Source: Welwitschia mirabilis
Lineage: Eukaryota > Gnetophyta > Gnetopsida > Welwitschiales
Length of the DNA stretch: 27,435 nt
Assembly (NCBI GenBank): GCA_051453625.1
Contig: JBOZIK010000001.1
Span: 284,825,313-284,852,747 of the forward strand
Direction of reading: 5' to 3'
The notes below the pieces were generated by a model that ran no database searches, was not told the DNA's origin, and saw only the letters and a program-made list of their open reading frames with translations. The position numbers and the translations under genes are program-made. Below, piece by piece: positions 1-10,139 of this stretch (position 1 is its first letter; every line of letters begins with the position of its first letter).

Positions 1-509
1 GGCGCAGACTGTGGAATGGGGAGCCCTCCTGTATAATCTTAAGGGAAAAACAAGGACTGATATCACCCCATTCTATAGAAGATGGAGAGGGTAGTGAATT
101 ACTTTCAAGAAAATCTCCATCAAAATCATAGAAGACTCTCTTTTTAAACTCTTGAAAATCCTAGCTGTAAGTGAAAGAATTCCTCTTGGAAGCATAGGAT
201 AATGGGAGGCATCCTGTTTTTTTCTTGGTTATGTCCCTAAACTTCTTAGCAGACACATCAGTAGTAAGGCGCTTCTGCCCTCATGAGGACTGGGAGCTAA
301 AATGATAGATCGTTACTTCATCTAGTCTGGTTACTACTTGAAACTATTAGGTCTATACTTCACATTTCTCAAATCTCTAGACCTAGGGCACTAGATTAAC
401 CTATTATTCTTCTTCATCTAGGAGTTATGTTTCAAGGACACCATAAGACATTCAAGCTTAGTTATGGCCCTTTGGAGGGTAGCTAGTAAGGTTAGGGCAT
501 GAGAGGTCC

Positions 510-532
510 CTCCTCCTCCTCCTCCTCCTCCT
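510..532. repeat. (CTC)n microsatellite
   Basis: About seven to eight perfect CTC/TCC units in a row. It is a simple sequence repeat with no apparent coding context. Confidence 0.9.
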
Positions 533-894
533 TGGCAACACGCTCAAGGGACTCCTTCTGAGAGAAAAATCAAAGAGAAGAGATACTATGAATAAAGCCT
601 ACTATCCTAAGGGGAATGTTAAAGAGGAAAACCCCATCTCTCAAAGAAGGATGACTTTTCCCTTAGAACCTCAAATACAAAAGTAAAATTTGCCTCCAAT
701 GCAAGAAAAGATAGCTTAGGAAAATTCTCCAACTGAACCCTAAGAGTAAAGGGAGTAATCCCATGGCCAGTCTCAAAAGGATACCCAGCTTGAGAGTAGT
801 CCCAGTCACATCCAAGAGTCAACCACATATGCTACATCGAAAAAAAGGCAACATGATTTTCATGAAGACATAGACATGGACATTGCAAAAAGGG

Positions 895-962
895 GAGGCA
901 TTTGTGATCCTGGGAATGTTTCATAGATCTCTACCACACGCAATCAAGTCTAGCTACTAGAA
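895..962 (+). repeat. gap-flank duplicate 1, left copy
   Basis: These 68 bases recur at 1934-2001 with a single difference (cacgc versus caagc). The left copy ends exactly where the Ns begin and the right copy starts exactly where they end. That is the signature of two overlapping contig ends that were scaffolded without being merged. Confidence 0.9.
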
Positions 963-1933
963 NNNNNNNNNNNNNNNNNNNNNNNNNNNNNNNNNNNNNN
1001 NNNNNNNNNNNNNNNNNNNNNNNNNNNNNNNNNNNNNNNNNNNNNNNNNNNNNNNNNNNNNNNNNNNNNNNNNNNNNNNNNNNNNNNNNNNNNNNNNNNN
1101 NNNNNNNNNNNNNNNNNNNNNNNNNNNNNNNNNNNNNNNNNNNNNNNNNNNNNNNNNNNNNNNNNNNNNNNNNNNNNNNNNNNNNNNNNNNNNNNNNNNN
1201 NNNNNNNNNNNNNNNNNNNNNNNNNNNNNNNNNNNNNNNNNNNNNNNNNNNNNNNNNNNNNNNNNNNNNNNNNNNNNNNNNNNNNNNNNNNNNNNNNNNN
1301 NNNNNNNNNNNNNNNNNNNNNNNNNNNNNNNNNNNNNNNNNNNNNNNNNNNNNNNNNNNNNNNNNNNNNNNNNNNNNNNNNNNNNNNNNNNNNNNNNNNN
1401 NNNNNNNNNNNNNNNNNNNNNNNNNNNNNNNNNNNNNNNNNNNNNNNNNNNNNNNNNNNNNNNNNNNNNNNNNNNNNNNNNNNNNNNNNNNNNNNNNNNN
1501 NNNNNNNNNNNNNNNNNNNNNNNNNNNNNNNNNNNNNNNNNNNNNNNNNNNNNNNNNNNNNNNNNNNNNNNNNNNNNNNNNNNNNNNNNNNNNNNNNNNN
1601 NNNNNNNNNNNNNNNNNNNNNNNNNNNNNNNNNNNNNNNNNNNNNNNNNNNNNNNNNNNNNNNNNNNNNNNNNNNNNNNNNNNNNNNNNNNNNNNNNNNN
1701 NNNNNNNNNNNNNNNNNNNNNNNNNNNNNNNNNNNNNNNNNNNNNNNNNNNNNNNNNNNNNNNNNNNNNNNNNNNNNNNNNNNNNNNNNNNNNNNNNNNN
1801 NNNNNNNNNNNNNNNNNNNNNNNNNNNNNNNNNNNNNNNNNNNNNNNNNNNNNNNNNNNNNNNNNNNNNNNNNNNNNNNNNNNNNNNNNNNNNNNNNNNN
1901 NNNNNNNNNNNNNNNNNNNNNNNNNNNNNNNNN
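963..1933. other. assembly gap (971 N)
   Basis: A run of unknown bases. Any open reading frame through it is meaningless. Because its two flanks duplicate each other, the true gap may be zero or negative in length. Confidence 0.99.
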
Positions 1934-2001
1934 GAGGCATTTGTGATCCTGGGAATGTTTCATAGATCTCTACCACAAGCAATCAAGTCTAGCTACTAGA
2001 A
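1934..2001 (+). repeat. gap-flank duplicate 1, right copy
   Basis: Right-hand partner of 895-962, with 67 of 68 bases identical by eye. It continues into unique sequence at 2002. Confidence 0.9.
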
Positions 2002-2179
2002 GAAGGTGCTTAGACTACACCCAAACAAGAATCAAGTAGGAGCTGAAGAGTTCAATGAGGTTAATCATGCTTTTGAGCTGCTATTAGATGAAATGGGATG
2101 TTTCTTACTAGAGCATAATCATAGCAACCTCTTCCCCTACTATAGGGGATATTAATCTTTAATCCATTTAGATTCTTCA

Positions 2180-2337
2180 CTTAGTTTAGCTCTAATTTTT
2201 GCTAGTTCTTATTCCTAGGGGTGCTTTTACCCTCAAGTTTGTCCTATTTACAGCCTGTTTCTATGTCTTCTGTAGAATATTCTCCTTTTTATGAAATGGT
2301 TTACTTTTTCCCATCAAGAAAGGGCATTCTCATCCCC
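2180..2337 (+). repeat. diverged tandem duplication, unit 1
   Basis: Unit 1 of a two-copy tandem repeat with an offset of about 196 bp. Shared landmarks in order are cttagtt, a 'cctattta-agc-tgt' block, 'aatattctcctttt', 'tttactatcaag'-like text and a C-rich end. The copies differ by many substitutions, so the duplication is old. Short plus-strand frames over it (2221-2427) read as translated repeat, not a gene. Confidence 0.7.
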
Positions 2338-2375
2338 CGTGTAAATTCATCAACCCTTTCAAGTTATTTGCCAAG

Positions 2376-2528
2376 CTTAGTTCTAGATTTTGCTAATTGT
2401 TTTCCCCACGTGTGTTTTTGCCTCTGATTTTGCCCTATTTATAGCTTGTCTGTGTATTCTGCAAAATATTCTCCTTTTTGTCAAACAGTTTATTTTTTAC
2501 TATCAAGCTAGGGTATTTTTGCCCCTCC
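2376..2528 (+). repeat. diverged tandem duplication, unit 2
   Basis: Second copy of the unit at 2180-2337, with the same landmarks in the same order and orientation. Both are T-rich on the plus strand. No protein similarity is recognised in either copy. Confidence 0.7.
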
Positions 2529-3375
2529 TCCCCCCTTCCCCAATGTAAATTTTCTAGTTTTAATTTGTTTTCTTTTAAAACAAAATATGTAGGATACTAT
2601 ACAATTGATTTTATGTATGTTTATGTTATTATAATTATGTTGAAAAATGTGCATTATTAATGTTGCATGATACACATATTGAAATATAATTATATGTAAA
2701 GAAATAGTTTAAGGTATGAGATTAAAGAAACAATAATTACAACAAATAGCTTTTGATATACATACTAGTGTTTTAATATGGAAGGTCTACTCTCAAGCTA
2801 AATATTACAAATAAATGCAATATAGTGGTTTTTGAGATTACACATCCCTTGGATAGAGTGTTTGCCATGTTTTTCTATCTGAATTGTTTTATGCAAACAA
2901 ATTCTAAATATTACAATGACGTTCATCAGATGTATTTACTAACAATCATGTTACTTCTAGTATGATTTAATGTAGTTATATTGTGCATGGTATAGTTAAA
3001 TAATGATGCAAGTTTCGACCACTCCTCAAGAATTACAATTGCTTCTAGTATGCCTTAACGCATTCCATGTATGCATTATTAATTTATTTTCTTACTTATT
3101 CATACATATGAATCAAATGTCTCAGATAGTTATTTGTTATCTTATACACAAAATGATATAGTATTAGTAATTTTTCTCTTATGCTAATTGAAAATAATTA
3201 GGCATTTAATTAGTTGTCTTTATTCTTTATCATTTATCATGCTAAGTATGTTGAAACTAGTGATTTAATTAGTAGCATATAGGCTAGTGCCTTTTCGCAT
3301 TTTAGATTTATATATTCATAGATTTAATATGTTATGTTATAAAAGGAGTAGTTATGAGGTATCCTATTGAAATGA

Positions 3376-3410
3376 TGTGTGTACATGTGTGTTTGTGTAT
3401 GTGTGTGTGT
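3376..3410 (+). repeat. (GT)n microsatellite
   Basis: Imperfect GT/TG dinucleotide run with a few A interruptions. Confidence 0.85.
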
Positions 3411-3573
3411 TAATCATATTTCTATTGAGTTTACTATAATGACATTCTAGCCTGATACATCTCTCTCATTGGCTCTTACCAAGATGTTGGGGAGATATGA
3501 GGGGTCTCTTGTGCTTGGTGAATGTGGTCACTAATGAATGATTATAGCCAAGTGACAAATTCAGGGATTCATT

Positions 3574-3598
3574 ACACACACACACATACACACACACA
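3574..3598 (+). repeat. (AC)n microsatellite
   Basis: AC dinucleotide run with one T interruption. It is complementary to the GT run upstream. Confidence 0.85.
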
Positions 3599-3659
3599 TT
3601 TAAGTACCCAAATATCTCATTTATATTAATATACATGTATATTATCATTATTCATGCAT

Positions 3660-4249
3660 TGGAACTCCTTAATAGGATTGGATGCTATAACCTCGAGAGT
3701 TCTTGACCGGCTGCCTCATATACTTTTACATGTAGCTACTATACATATGTACATATCTTTTTGTGTAATATCTATTGATGTTGGTTTGAATATTAAGTTC
3801 TTGCATTATTCCTTATAGTCTTTCTTGCCTAGGATTGTCACATGCCACTGATATGGACCATTGATCTGTCATATGCTAATGCATATTGGTGAATATTAGA
3901 ACGAGATCCAAGATAGAACTACATGTGGTAACTCCTCTAGATAAGGATTACATAGGCATGGTTGCTTAGTTTCTAATGTAGCCAACCACTTGACCGCAAC
4001 CTACACATTTCTTATGTTTGCTTCTAATCAAGATTTCTAACTTATCTTAAGATTGGTTGTGGTAATAGTCGAGTGAGCTATCGTCACATAGTTCTCTGAT
4101 ATATCTCCTATGGGTTACTAAGAGGTAAGTCTCTCAGTTGCAACCCTAATTAATCCACTACGATATTTAATATTATAATGTTATCATGTTCTTTAATTTA
4201 AAAGAAAAAATTATGTCTTTTAAGTCCAACCCAAAACCAGGGTGTTACA
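3660..4249 (-). mobile_element. Ty3-gypsy-like LTR terminus (solo LTR or fragment)
   Basis: The minus strand starting at 4249 reads TGTAACACCCTGGTTTTGGG, the characteristic 5' end of many plant Ty3-gypsy (chromovirus-type) LTRs. Only this terminus is secure. The other end is not resolved, and 3660 is an arbitrary lower bound. No gag-pol coding sequence is visible beside it, so a solo LTR or a truncated element is the likely state. Confidence 0.45.
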
Positions 4250-7200
4250 GAAGCGAACTAACTCCAAAGGACTAATCTAAATCTTCTAACCAAAAAGCCT
4301 TTAATTTAAGAATATAATGCAAATTCCTAAATAAACCTTTAGAAATATCAAGCTATTGCAGCTCTGATCGTGATGACGTAATCTCATTCACCACATGAAT
4401 TGTAGTAAGATCTCTTAGTCACTTTGATCTTTTGTAGCCTAATGCAAGTATCGAAAGTAGGAAAACAATGTCCAAAAACCATGAAGCAAGATGAACTGTA
4501 AACACAAATATAAGCAAAATGGACTCTCTTAAAAAATATGAATACTTGAGAAACATATAGCTTCATTTAAGCATTAAAAGTACAATATGAATTACAACTC
4601 AAAATCAAGAAGGAAGATATACTCTATTTCATTCAATAATAGGAATCATAGTACATTAAAGAAAGAACACTAATGTTGACACAGAATCATCAAGTTAGCC
4701 TTGAGGCTAACTCGCTCAAAGTATGAGCTTAGAAGGACATAGTAAAGATCCCATGCTTTAAAGGATACAATGCTTTTGCCATCAAAAGATTATTACAATT
4801 GAGGAAGCTTAGTCCATTTTATAGGCAAAAATAGGGATAGGGTTTAATAATTAGGTTTTTCCATTTCAAGTTTTACAAATGAAAAATGGACACTTTTATA
4901 GTCATGCATTTTAGTAGAGTTTAATGTCGTAACTATCTGATCCCATAACTAGAAACCAATCATTTTTCCAAATTGACTTCAGAACGTAATGTTGAGGATG
5001 ATCTACTTCAAGAGACTAGTGGCACTGGTGACCTGGACTACAATGCTAGCGTCTTCTGCTGAAATTCTTTCATCTTTGAGCATGTGCTCTATTAAAAAAT
5101 GTCTAAAATCATCATGGTGAAACACCTAAGTTTACAATTGACATTAAAATATTTTTATGATAAAATAATTAATTTAATATTATTACTTAAGCTTAATTGG
5201 CCTAATATACTTGATCTGAATGTCAATTTTCACATGTTATCGATCACCATGCATATGAGTTAATCTCCTCACCTAGTTAAAATTAATGCAACTATTTAAT
5301 ATTTGTTAGAACCAAATATATTTAGTCATTTATATAGTATCAAAACTTCTAACACTTAACAAGATTAGTACTATATGACGGCTATTATATGTAACATACA
5401 TGGCAACAATAAGACTTCAAGGGTTGGAATCCACACCAAGGTGGAATAATCTTGAAAGGAGTCCATCTAAGAAAATTTACATAACTCTATGATAGAATTA
5501 TGCCATAACTCCTTTACAAAGATATGAAGGAGCTAAGGTAACTAACTTAATTATGACAACTTTAGTTATCTTCCAGATGAACAACTACTATTATCTAAAA
5601 CCTTGATATGTTTCGAGAAATATTTACAAAATACTAGAGTGTCAATACAATGAATTTGTGATTTAACTTCAATATTAAACATCACAAGGAAAATGGTAAT
5701 AAAGAAAAACGGCCAAATACATACTCCAGTATAACATGTATAGTGAATCAATTAATATGCGGTGAAACAAATGTGGATTCCATGCACACCAACCATTTAT
5801 ATCACCGAGCTCATTTATGAATAGACATATCTTCATCCATAAAAGAAGATTATAGTTATATAAATATAGATGTAATAGATTAGTTATATAGAAATATTTA
5901 CTCCTATAACATGAAGGATTAAAATTCATGTTTTACTTGCTCATATAACATGTAATAATTTTTACACATCTCAAAGTAATGTTAAAGCAACATTTTTATA
6001 TGGGAATTTGGAATTAGAGGTACATATGAAATCAGCCAAATCTTTAATTCTTGCTACCTAAAAAAGCTTGATATGAAAGTATCTCGAGAACCTAATATAC
6101 TTGTCTTTGTGGAATATAATATGAAAATAGTAACGTCACTTATCATAAGGATGACGTATTCATAAAATACTTATAAATCACATGACTAAGAAAGTTCATA
6201 GATGTTTCTTAATAGATAATATTATTCCAAACCTTTGGGCTTTAAAAAATAGCTAAATATACATTTCACTTAATTTAAGATGCTCACTTGATGAATTAAA
6301 GACCAATCGATCCAAATCAGACAAAACTAAGTGTTTGGAAAATTCCTATACCTACTTTTCACAAAAAACTCTATACGACATGTTATTAAATTATTGAACA
6401 CCTTTACACATTAATGCACTAAAGACCATATGAAAGAATCTATATACGACCGTCACGTAAGGTTAACAAAGTTTGTTGAAATTTTATTTCACAAGAAGCT
6501 AGCCATGTAACTCTAAATCATGGAGTCAGTTGCTTCAATGCTCATTAGATTGAGGATTACTAATTTAGAAGTGCAGATTCATGTACTTCATAGACTATTA
6601 TGTTATCTAGCATCATGCAAAATAAAATATTCTGTTAAGCTTATTAATGTAAGTTAAAAATAAAGTACTTGGTAGTACATTAGAAGACTTGGGATGACTA
6701 TTTTCTTTGTTTAAGGATCTAAAGATTAATATTCCCAAAATTATGAAGATGTTTTAATGTTATTAAAAAGTAATCTATCATTGGAATTTTTTTGAGTATG
6801 GAAAGAAACTTAACATCTTGACACTAGTATACACATTATTAAATACAAATATAAGAATTCATAGATGTTTAAATATATCAACAAGGGAATAACAAGTTTA
6901 CACGCAATGATACTTTTAAGGCTAAAAATTTACAAACTTTTATAAGTTTCTTGGAGTTGAAAACAATTTGAACAGCTTCAAGAAATAGAACAATAAATGG
7001 ACAAAAAAAATAAAAAGAACCCTCAAGAATGCATAAGCTAAAGGAAGTATTAGAATGAAGAGATAAAGAGCCTCATCTTGAAAATTGATGATGATGTCAA
7101 TGGAATTGGAAATATCATTTTATTGCTTAAATTAATGCTTTCCATTTGATATAAGCAAAATCTTTTCCCTTAAGTCTTTAAACACTTTTTGCCAAAGACA

Positions 7201-9735
7201 AATATCAAAGCTAAATAAATTGCTTTGAATCTATGATTCCTAAAAGAGTTCTTAAGAGGCATTTTAATTTATCAAATTTCATTTTTTATAGAGTAAAGTT
7301 TTTGGAAAATGCACTTTTATAAAGTATTACATCCCTCTCAATATCACATAATCAATCCTAAGCTTAGCTAAGTTCTTAAAGATACGAAAAAAGTTTCCTA
7401 GTGGTAGAAAACTTTTTAGACTTAAATCACATTAATAATTAGCAGACATTTAAGTATTAAAGTTAATGTCAAACTTCAAAGAAGAAATATCAAACAATGT
7501 TTTATGTATACACCCTTGCAATCATGAAACTAAAATTGAAATTTTTTAATGACATTCACAAGACCTTAGGGGTCTATTGGGTAGAAGAAATGTACATGGC
7601 TTGATATTTTTTATATTATTTGAAGACTAAAAGTTGAAAGTTGAGAATTGCATAATAGTGATTCTTTTTTTACTCATCATCAATAGTAATTTCTTTTGTT
7701 ACTTTGTTTTCACATCAACTTTTGCTAGGAAATCCAAATTCCTTCATGATATTTGATGCACTTTTAAATTAACTCTAGTAACTTATAATTTCCTTTTTAA
7801 TTTTTTTCAAAACATGATAGAAATTAATTCATCGTTTATTTACATTACATATTTCCTATCTTTTATTTTTGAATTACATACACTGTAAGGGTTACAACAT
7901 AAAGATAACACTTCACTTTGGTACAACTAATCATAAAATATGTATAGCACATGCGATGTTTTCTTATGCAAAAGAAAACCCATGATTGTAGGTTTATACG
8001 AGACTATTAATATAGGCCTTAATTGTTAGAAAACAACGTTAAGCACTCATATATTGGGAGAATAGAAATATCCCCTATGTTAAGTAACATAACATGAGAA
8101 AAGACCATCGAAAAAAAGAATACTAATGATGGTAAAACTTGAGATAGGTTGTATACATAATTAATTGGAGAAATGATACAACAATAACATTGTGTTTTGT
8201 ATCTTATAATGACAAGAACTACAGAAATATTATTCAATCATCCACAACAAAGCATCACTAAAATGCATGCTTTAAAACATTTGAGAACAAACATAAAATT
8301 AGTTTAAAAAACAAGTATAAGAAAATAATATGACTCAAGTTCATAATCTTAAATCTTAGTAAAGAAATCTTAATTAGGACCTTGCAGTAGCACTATGAAA
8401 ATAGCTTGATCTTTGGAGCTGATTATCAAGGCTATAATGACACAAAAAATATAAATAAGAGAAAAAGCAAAATAAACTGAAGTTGTTAAAAAGACATAAG
8501 TGTGTCACTAGACATAAATCATTCAACATAGAAAATATCTCTAATGTACATATAGCTCAGTGACGTTCACTTTCCAAGAATATTCAATTGTATAATGAAT
8601 CATCCATCTTAACTAGGATATGAGTTGTCAATTGCAATTTGAAAAACATAGATATAAAGTAGTCTAAGAAGTATAGAAGATCAACTCTATACACAAATTT
8701 CAATACTTACATCTTATCACAAGCTTAGTGTATAAGGTAGTTGACTTCACCCATTTTACAAGTGATAAGCTTTAGCATCTTAGGTGCAAATTACATGCCA
8801 GACTCGGACATTGGGTGATGAGCTTTTAAGTCAATAGGGGCCACCCTTAAGTTTTAATTTAGCCATGCAAACCAGTGACCCTAATGGGTGTAGAATAGTC
8901 TCAGAAATTAACATCATCCCAATAATAAAAACACCTCATCACAAATAGGATACATCATACATTTCGCAAATTTAGCCCTGTCTACAACCAAATTATATGA
9001 GGTTGAGTTATAAGAAAATATGTAATAAAAGTTTCATTAGCCTCTAAGATCATAACAAACATAAATAAGATATAAGTATCTCCTTAAATACAATGGATGT
9101 CATACAAGTTAAAAATCTTCAAACAATAGATCAAATAAACAAAAAAACCCTTGAAAATATTGATACATGGAAATGTGAACCACAGTGAACATACAACAAA
9201 CAAAGTGGTTGTCTTCATTCCTGTAAAATAAGGAGGTAAAAAAAAGCAATGCGCACGTGTGTGTATTGTGCAAAAGCAATATGTCAATTACAAGGAATAG
9301 ACATGTACATGAGAAGAGTAAAATGTGCCATGAACTCGACTACATCCTAACAATAATAAAATCACTCGTTGCACTGCAACATCCATACAAGAAGTAAAAC
9401 ATTACACTTCAGAACCACATGCTACAATTCACAAAGAGAGAACATATCTGAGATTCAAAATTTAGACCTATTAAGTTCAATAACATAATACAATAAAAAG
9501 TAAAATCAAATTAACAATGTCTTTCTGAAAGTTTGCAAACACAAGCCTACCAATGATTAGGTATATAAAGTAATCAGGCTCCATTCAAATTGCATGGTAC
9601 ATTGTTGACATGGGTAAGCCCATTTAAATCAATTCAAAGTCTTTGTTACATGTTTCACAAAAGATGTTTCAGGGGGTGAAAAATGGCCACATTTACATCA
9701 AAATAAAGAAACTCATAATTAAATGAACACTTCTT
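4250..9735. other. long gene-free AT-rich stretch
   Basis: About 5.5 kb in which I see no convincing exon, RNA gene or transposon domain. The reading frames (for example near 5566-5929, 8019-8237 and 9084-9287, all minus strand) are short and rich in I, Y, F, N and C, as expected for translated AT-rich noncoding DNA. A small perfect hairpin, GTTAGCC-TTGA-GGCTAAC, lies at about 4694-4711. Old retroelement DNA too decayed to recognise by eye is the likely content. Confidence 0.5.
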
Positions 9736-9741
9736 TTTATT
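9736..9741 (-). promoter_or_regulatory. possible polyadenylation signal
   Basis: AATAAA on the minus strand, about 240 bases downstream of the stop codon of the split gene at 9981-13129. The position suits a 3' UTR end, but the motif is common by chance in DNA this AT-rich. Confidence 0.3.
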
Positions 9742-9980
9742 ATCCTGATGTCTTCCCCTGCTTCATATACATATATTAACATGGTTTCGTCTAGGAAAAT
9801 AAATCACTTCCAGATCAGTTCACATGAAGGTCTCAAACTTTGTCAGTACCTTTGGACCACAATCACCATTCTGAACTTGCAACAAATGTGTTACTCTCCA
9901 CTGCACAATCAAATCTTAGTTTTCAAACATGCATCATAAACTATAATACATCATTGCATAAGTGTTCATAAGAGAAGTCA

Positions 9981-10139
9981 CTATGAAGAAGAGATTGCAA
10001 GCTTTATGAGATCAACTCTGTGGAAACCACTCAGCATATCTTTCATGACAGACAAAAGTTCATAGCCACTCCTACGGCATCCACAAATCTTGCTAAGAGT
10101 TTCAAATGGATAGAAGCAACATACTTTGTTATTTGCTCC
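9981..10139 (-). CDS. terminal exon of the split gene
   Basis: Fifty-two codons plus TAG, opened by the acceptor GTTACTTTTAG. Checked codon by codon, it reads without interruption as a Cys/Phe-rich start followed by an amphipathic, Met/Leu-rich helix and an Ala-Ile-Ser-Ser-Ser end. It enters in phase 0, matching the phase-0 donor at 10300. It starts with Gly rather than Met, so a simple Met-start ORF search misses it. Confidence 0.6.
   Translation of the reverse strand, partial: GANNKVCCFYPFETLSKICGCRRSGYELLSVMKDMLSGFHRVDLIKLAISSS

Larger units (their letters stand above)
1..962. other. unassigned DNA left of first gap
   Basis: No gene is recognised here. The longest minus-strand reading frame (619-828, 69 codons) is rich in aromatic residues, but the frames around it are full of stops, so it is either chance or a decayed repeat. 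A CTC trinucleotide run lies at 510-532. The last 68 bases repeat on the far side of the gap. Confidence 0.4.
2530..3640. other. AT-rich intergenic DNA with microsatellites
   Basis: No gene is seen. A GT-rich run lies at 3376-3410 and an AC-rich run at 3574-3598. The two are complementary, so they form an interrupted inverted repeat about 160 bases apart. All reading frames here are short and low in complexity. Confidence 0.5.

Noticed and set aside
950-1982. Open frames of more than 330 codons on the minus strand
   Set aside because: They consist almost entirely of Ns in the assembly gap. The same applies to the frames at 25043-25858.
2135-2149. CCCCTA-CTA-TAGGGG palindrome as a functional site
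   Set aside because: A short palindrome without context; no element boundary or gene is beside it.
4694-4711. Perfect 7-bp stem hairpin as an RNA terminator or small-RNA precursor
   Set aside because: It is too short for a plant miRNA precursor, and bacterial-type terminators do not apply here. It is expected by chance in 27 kb.
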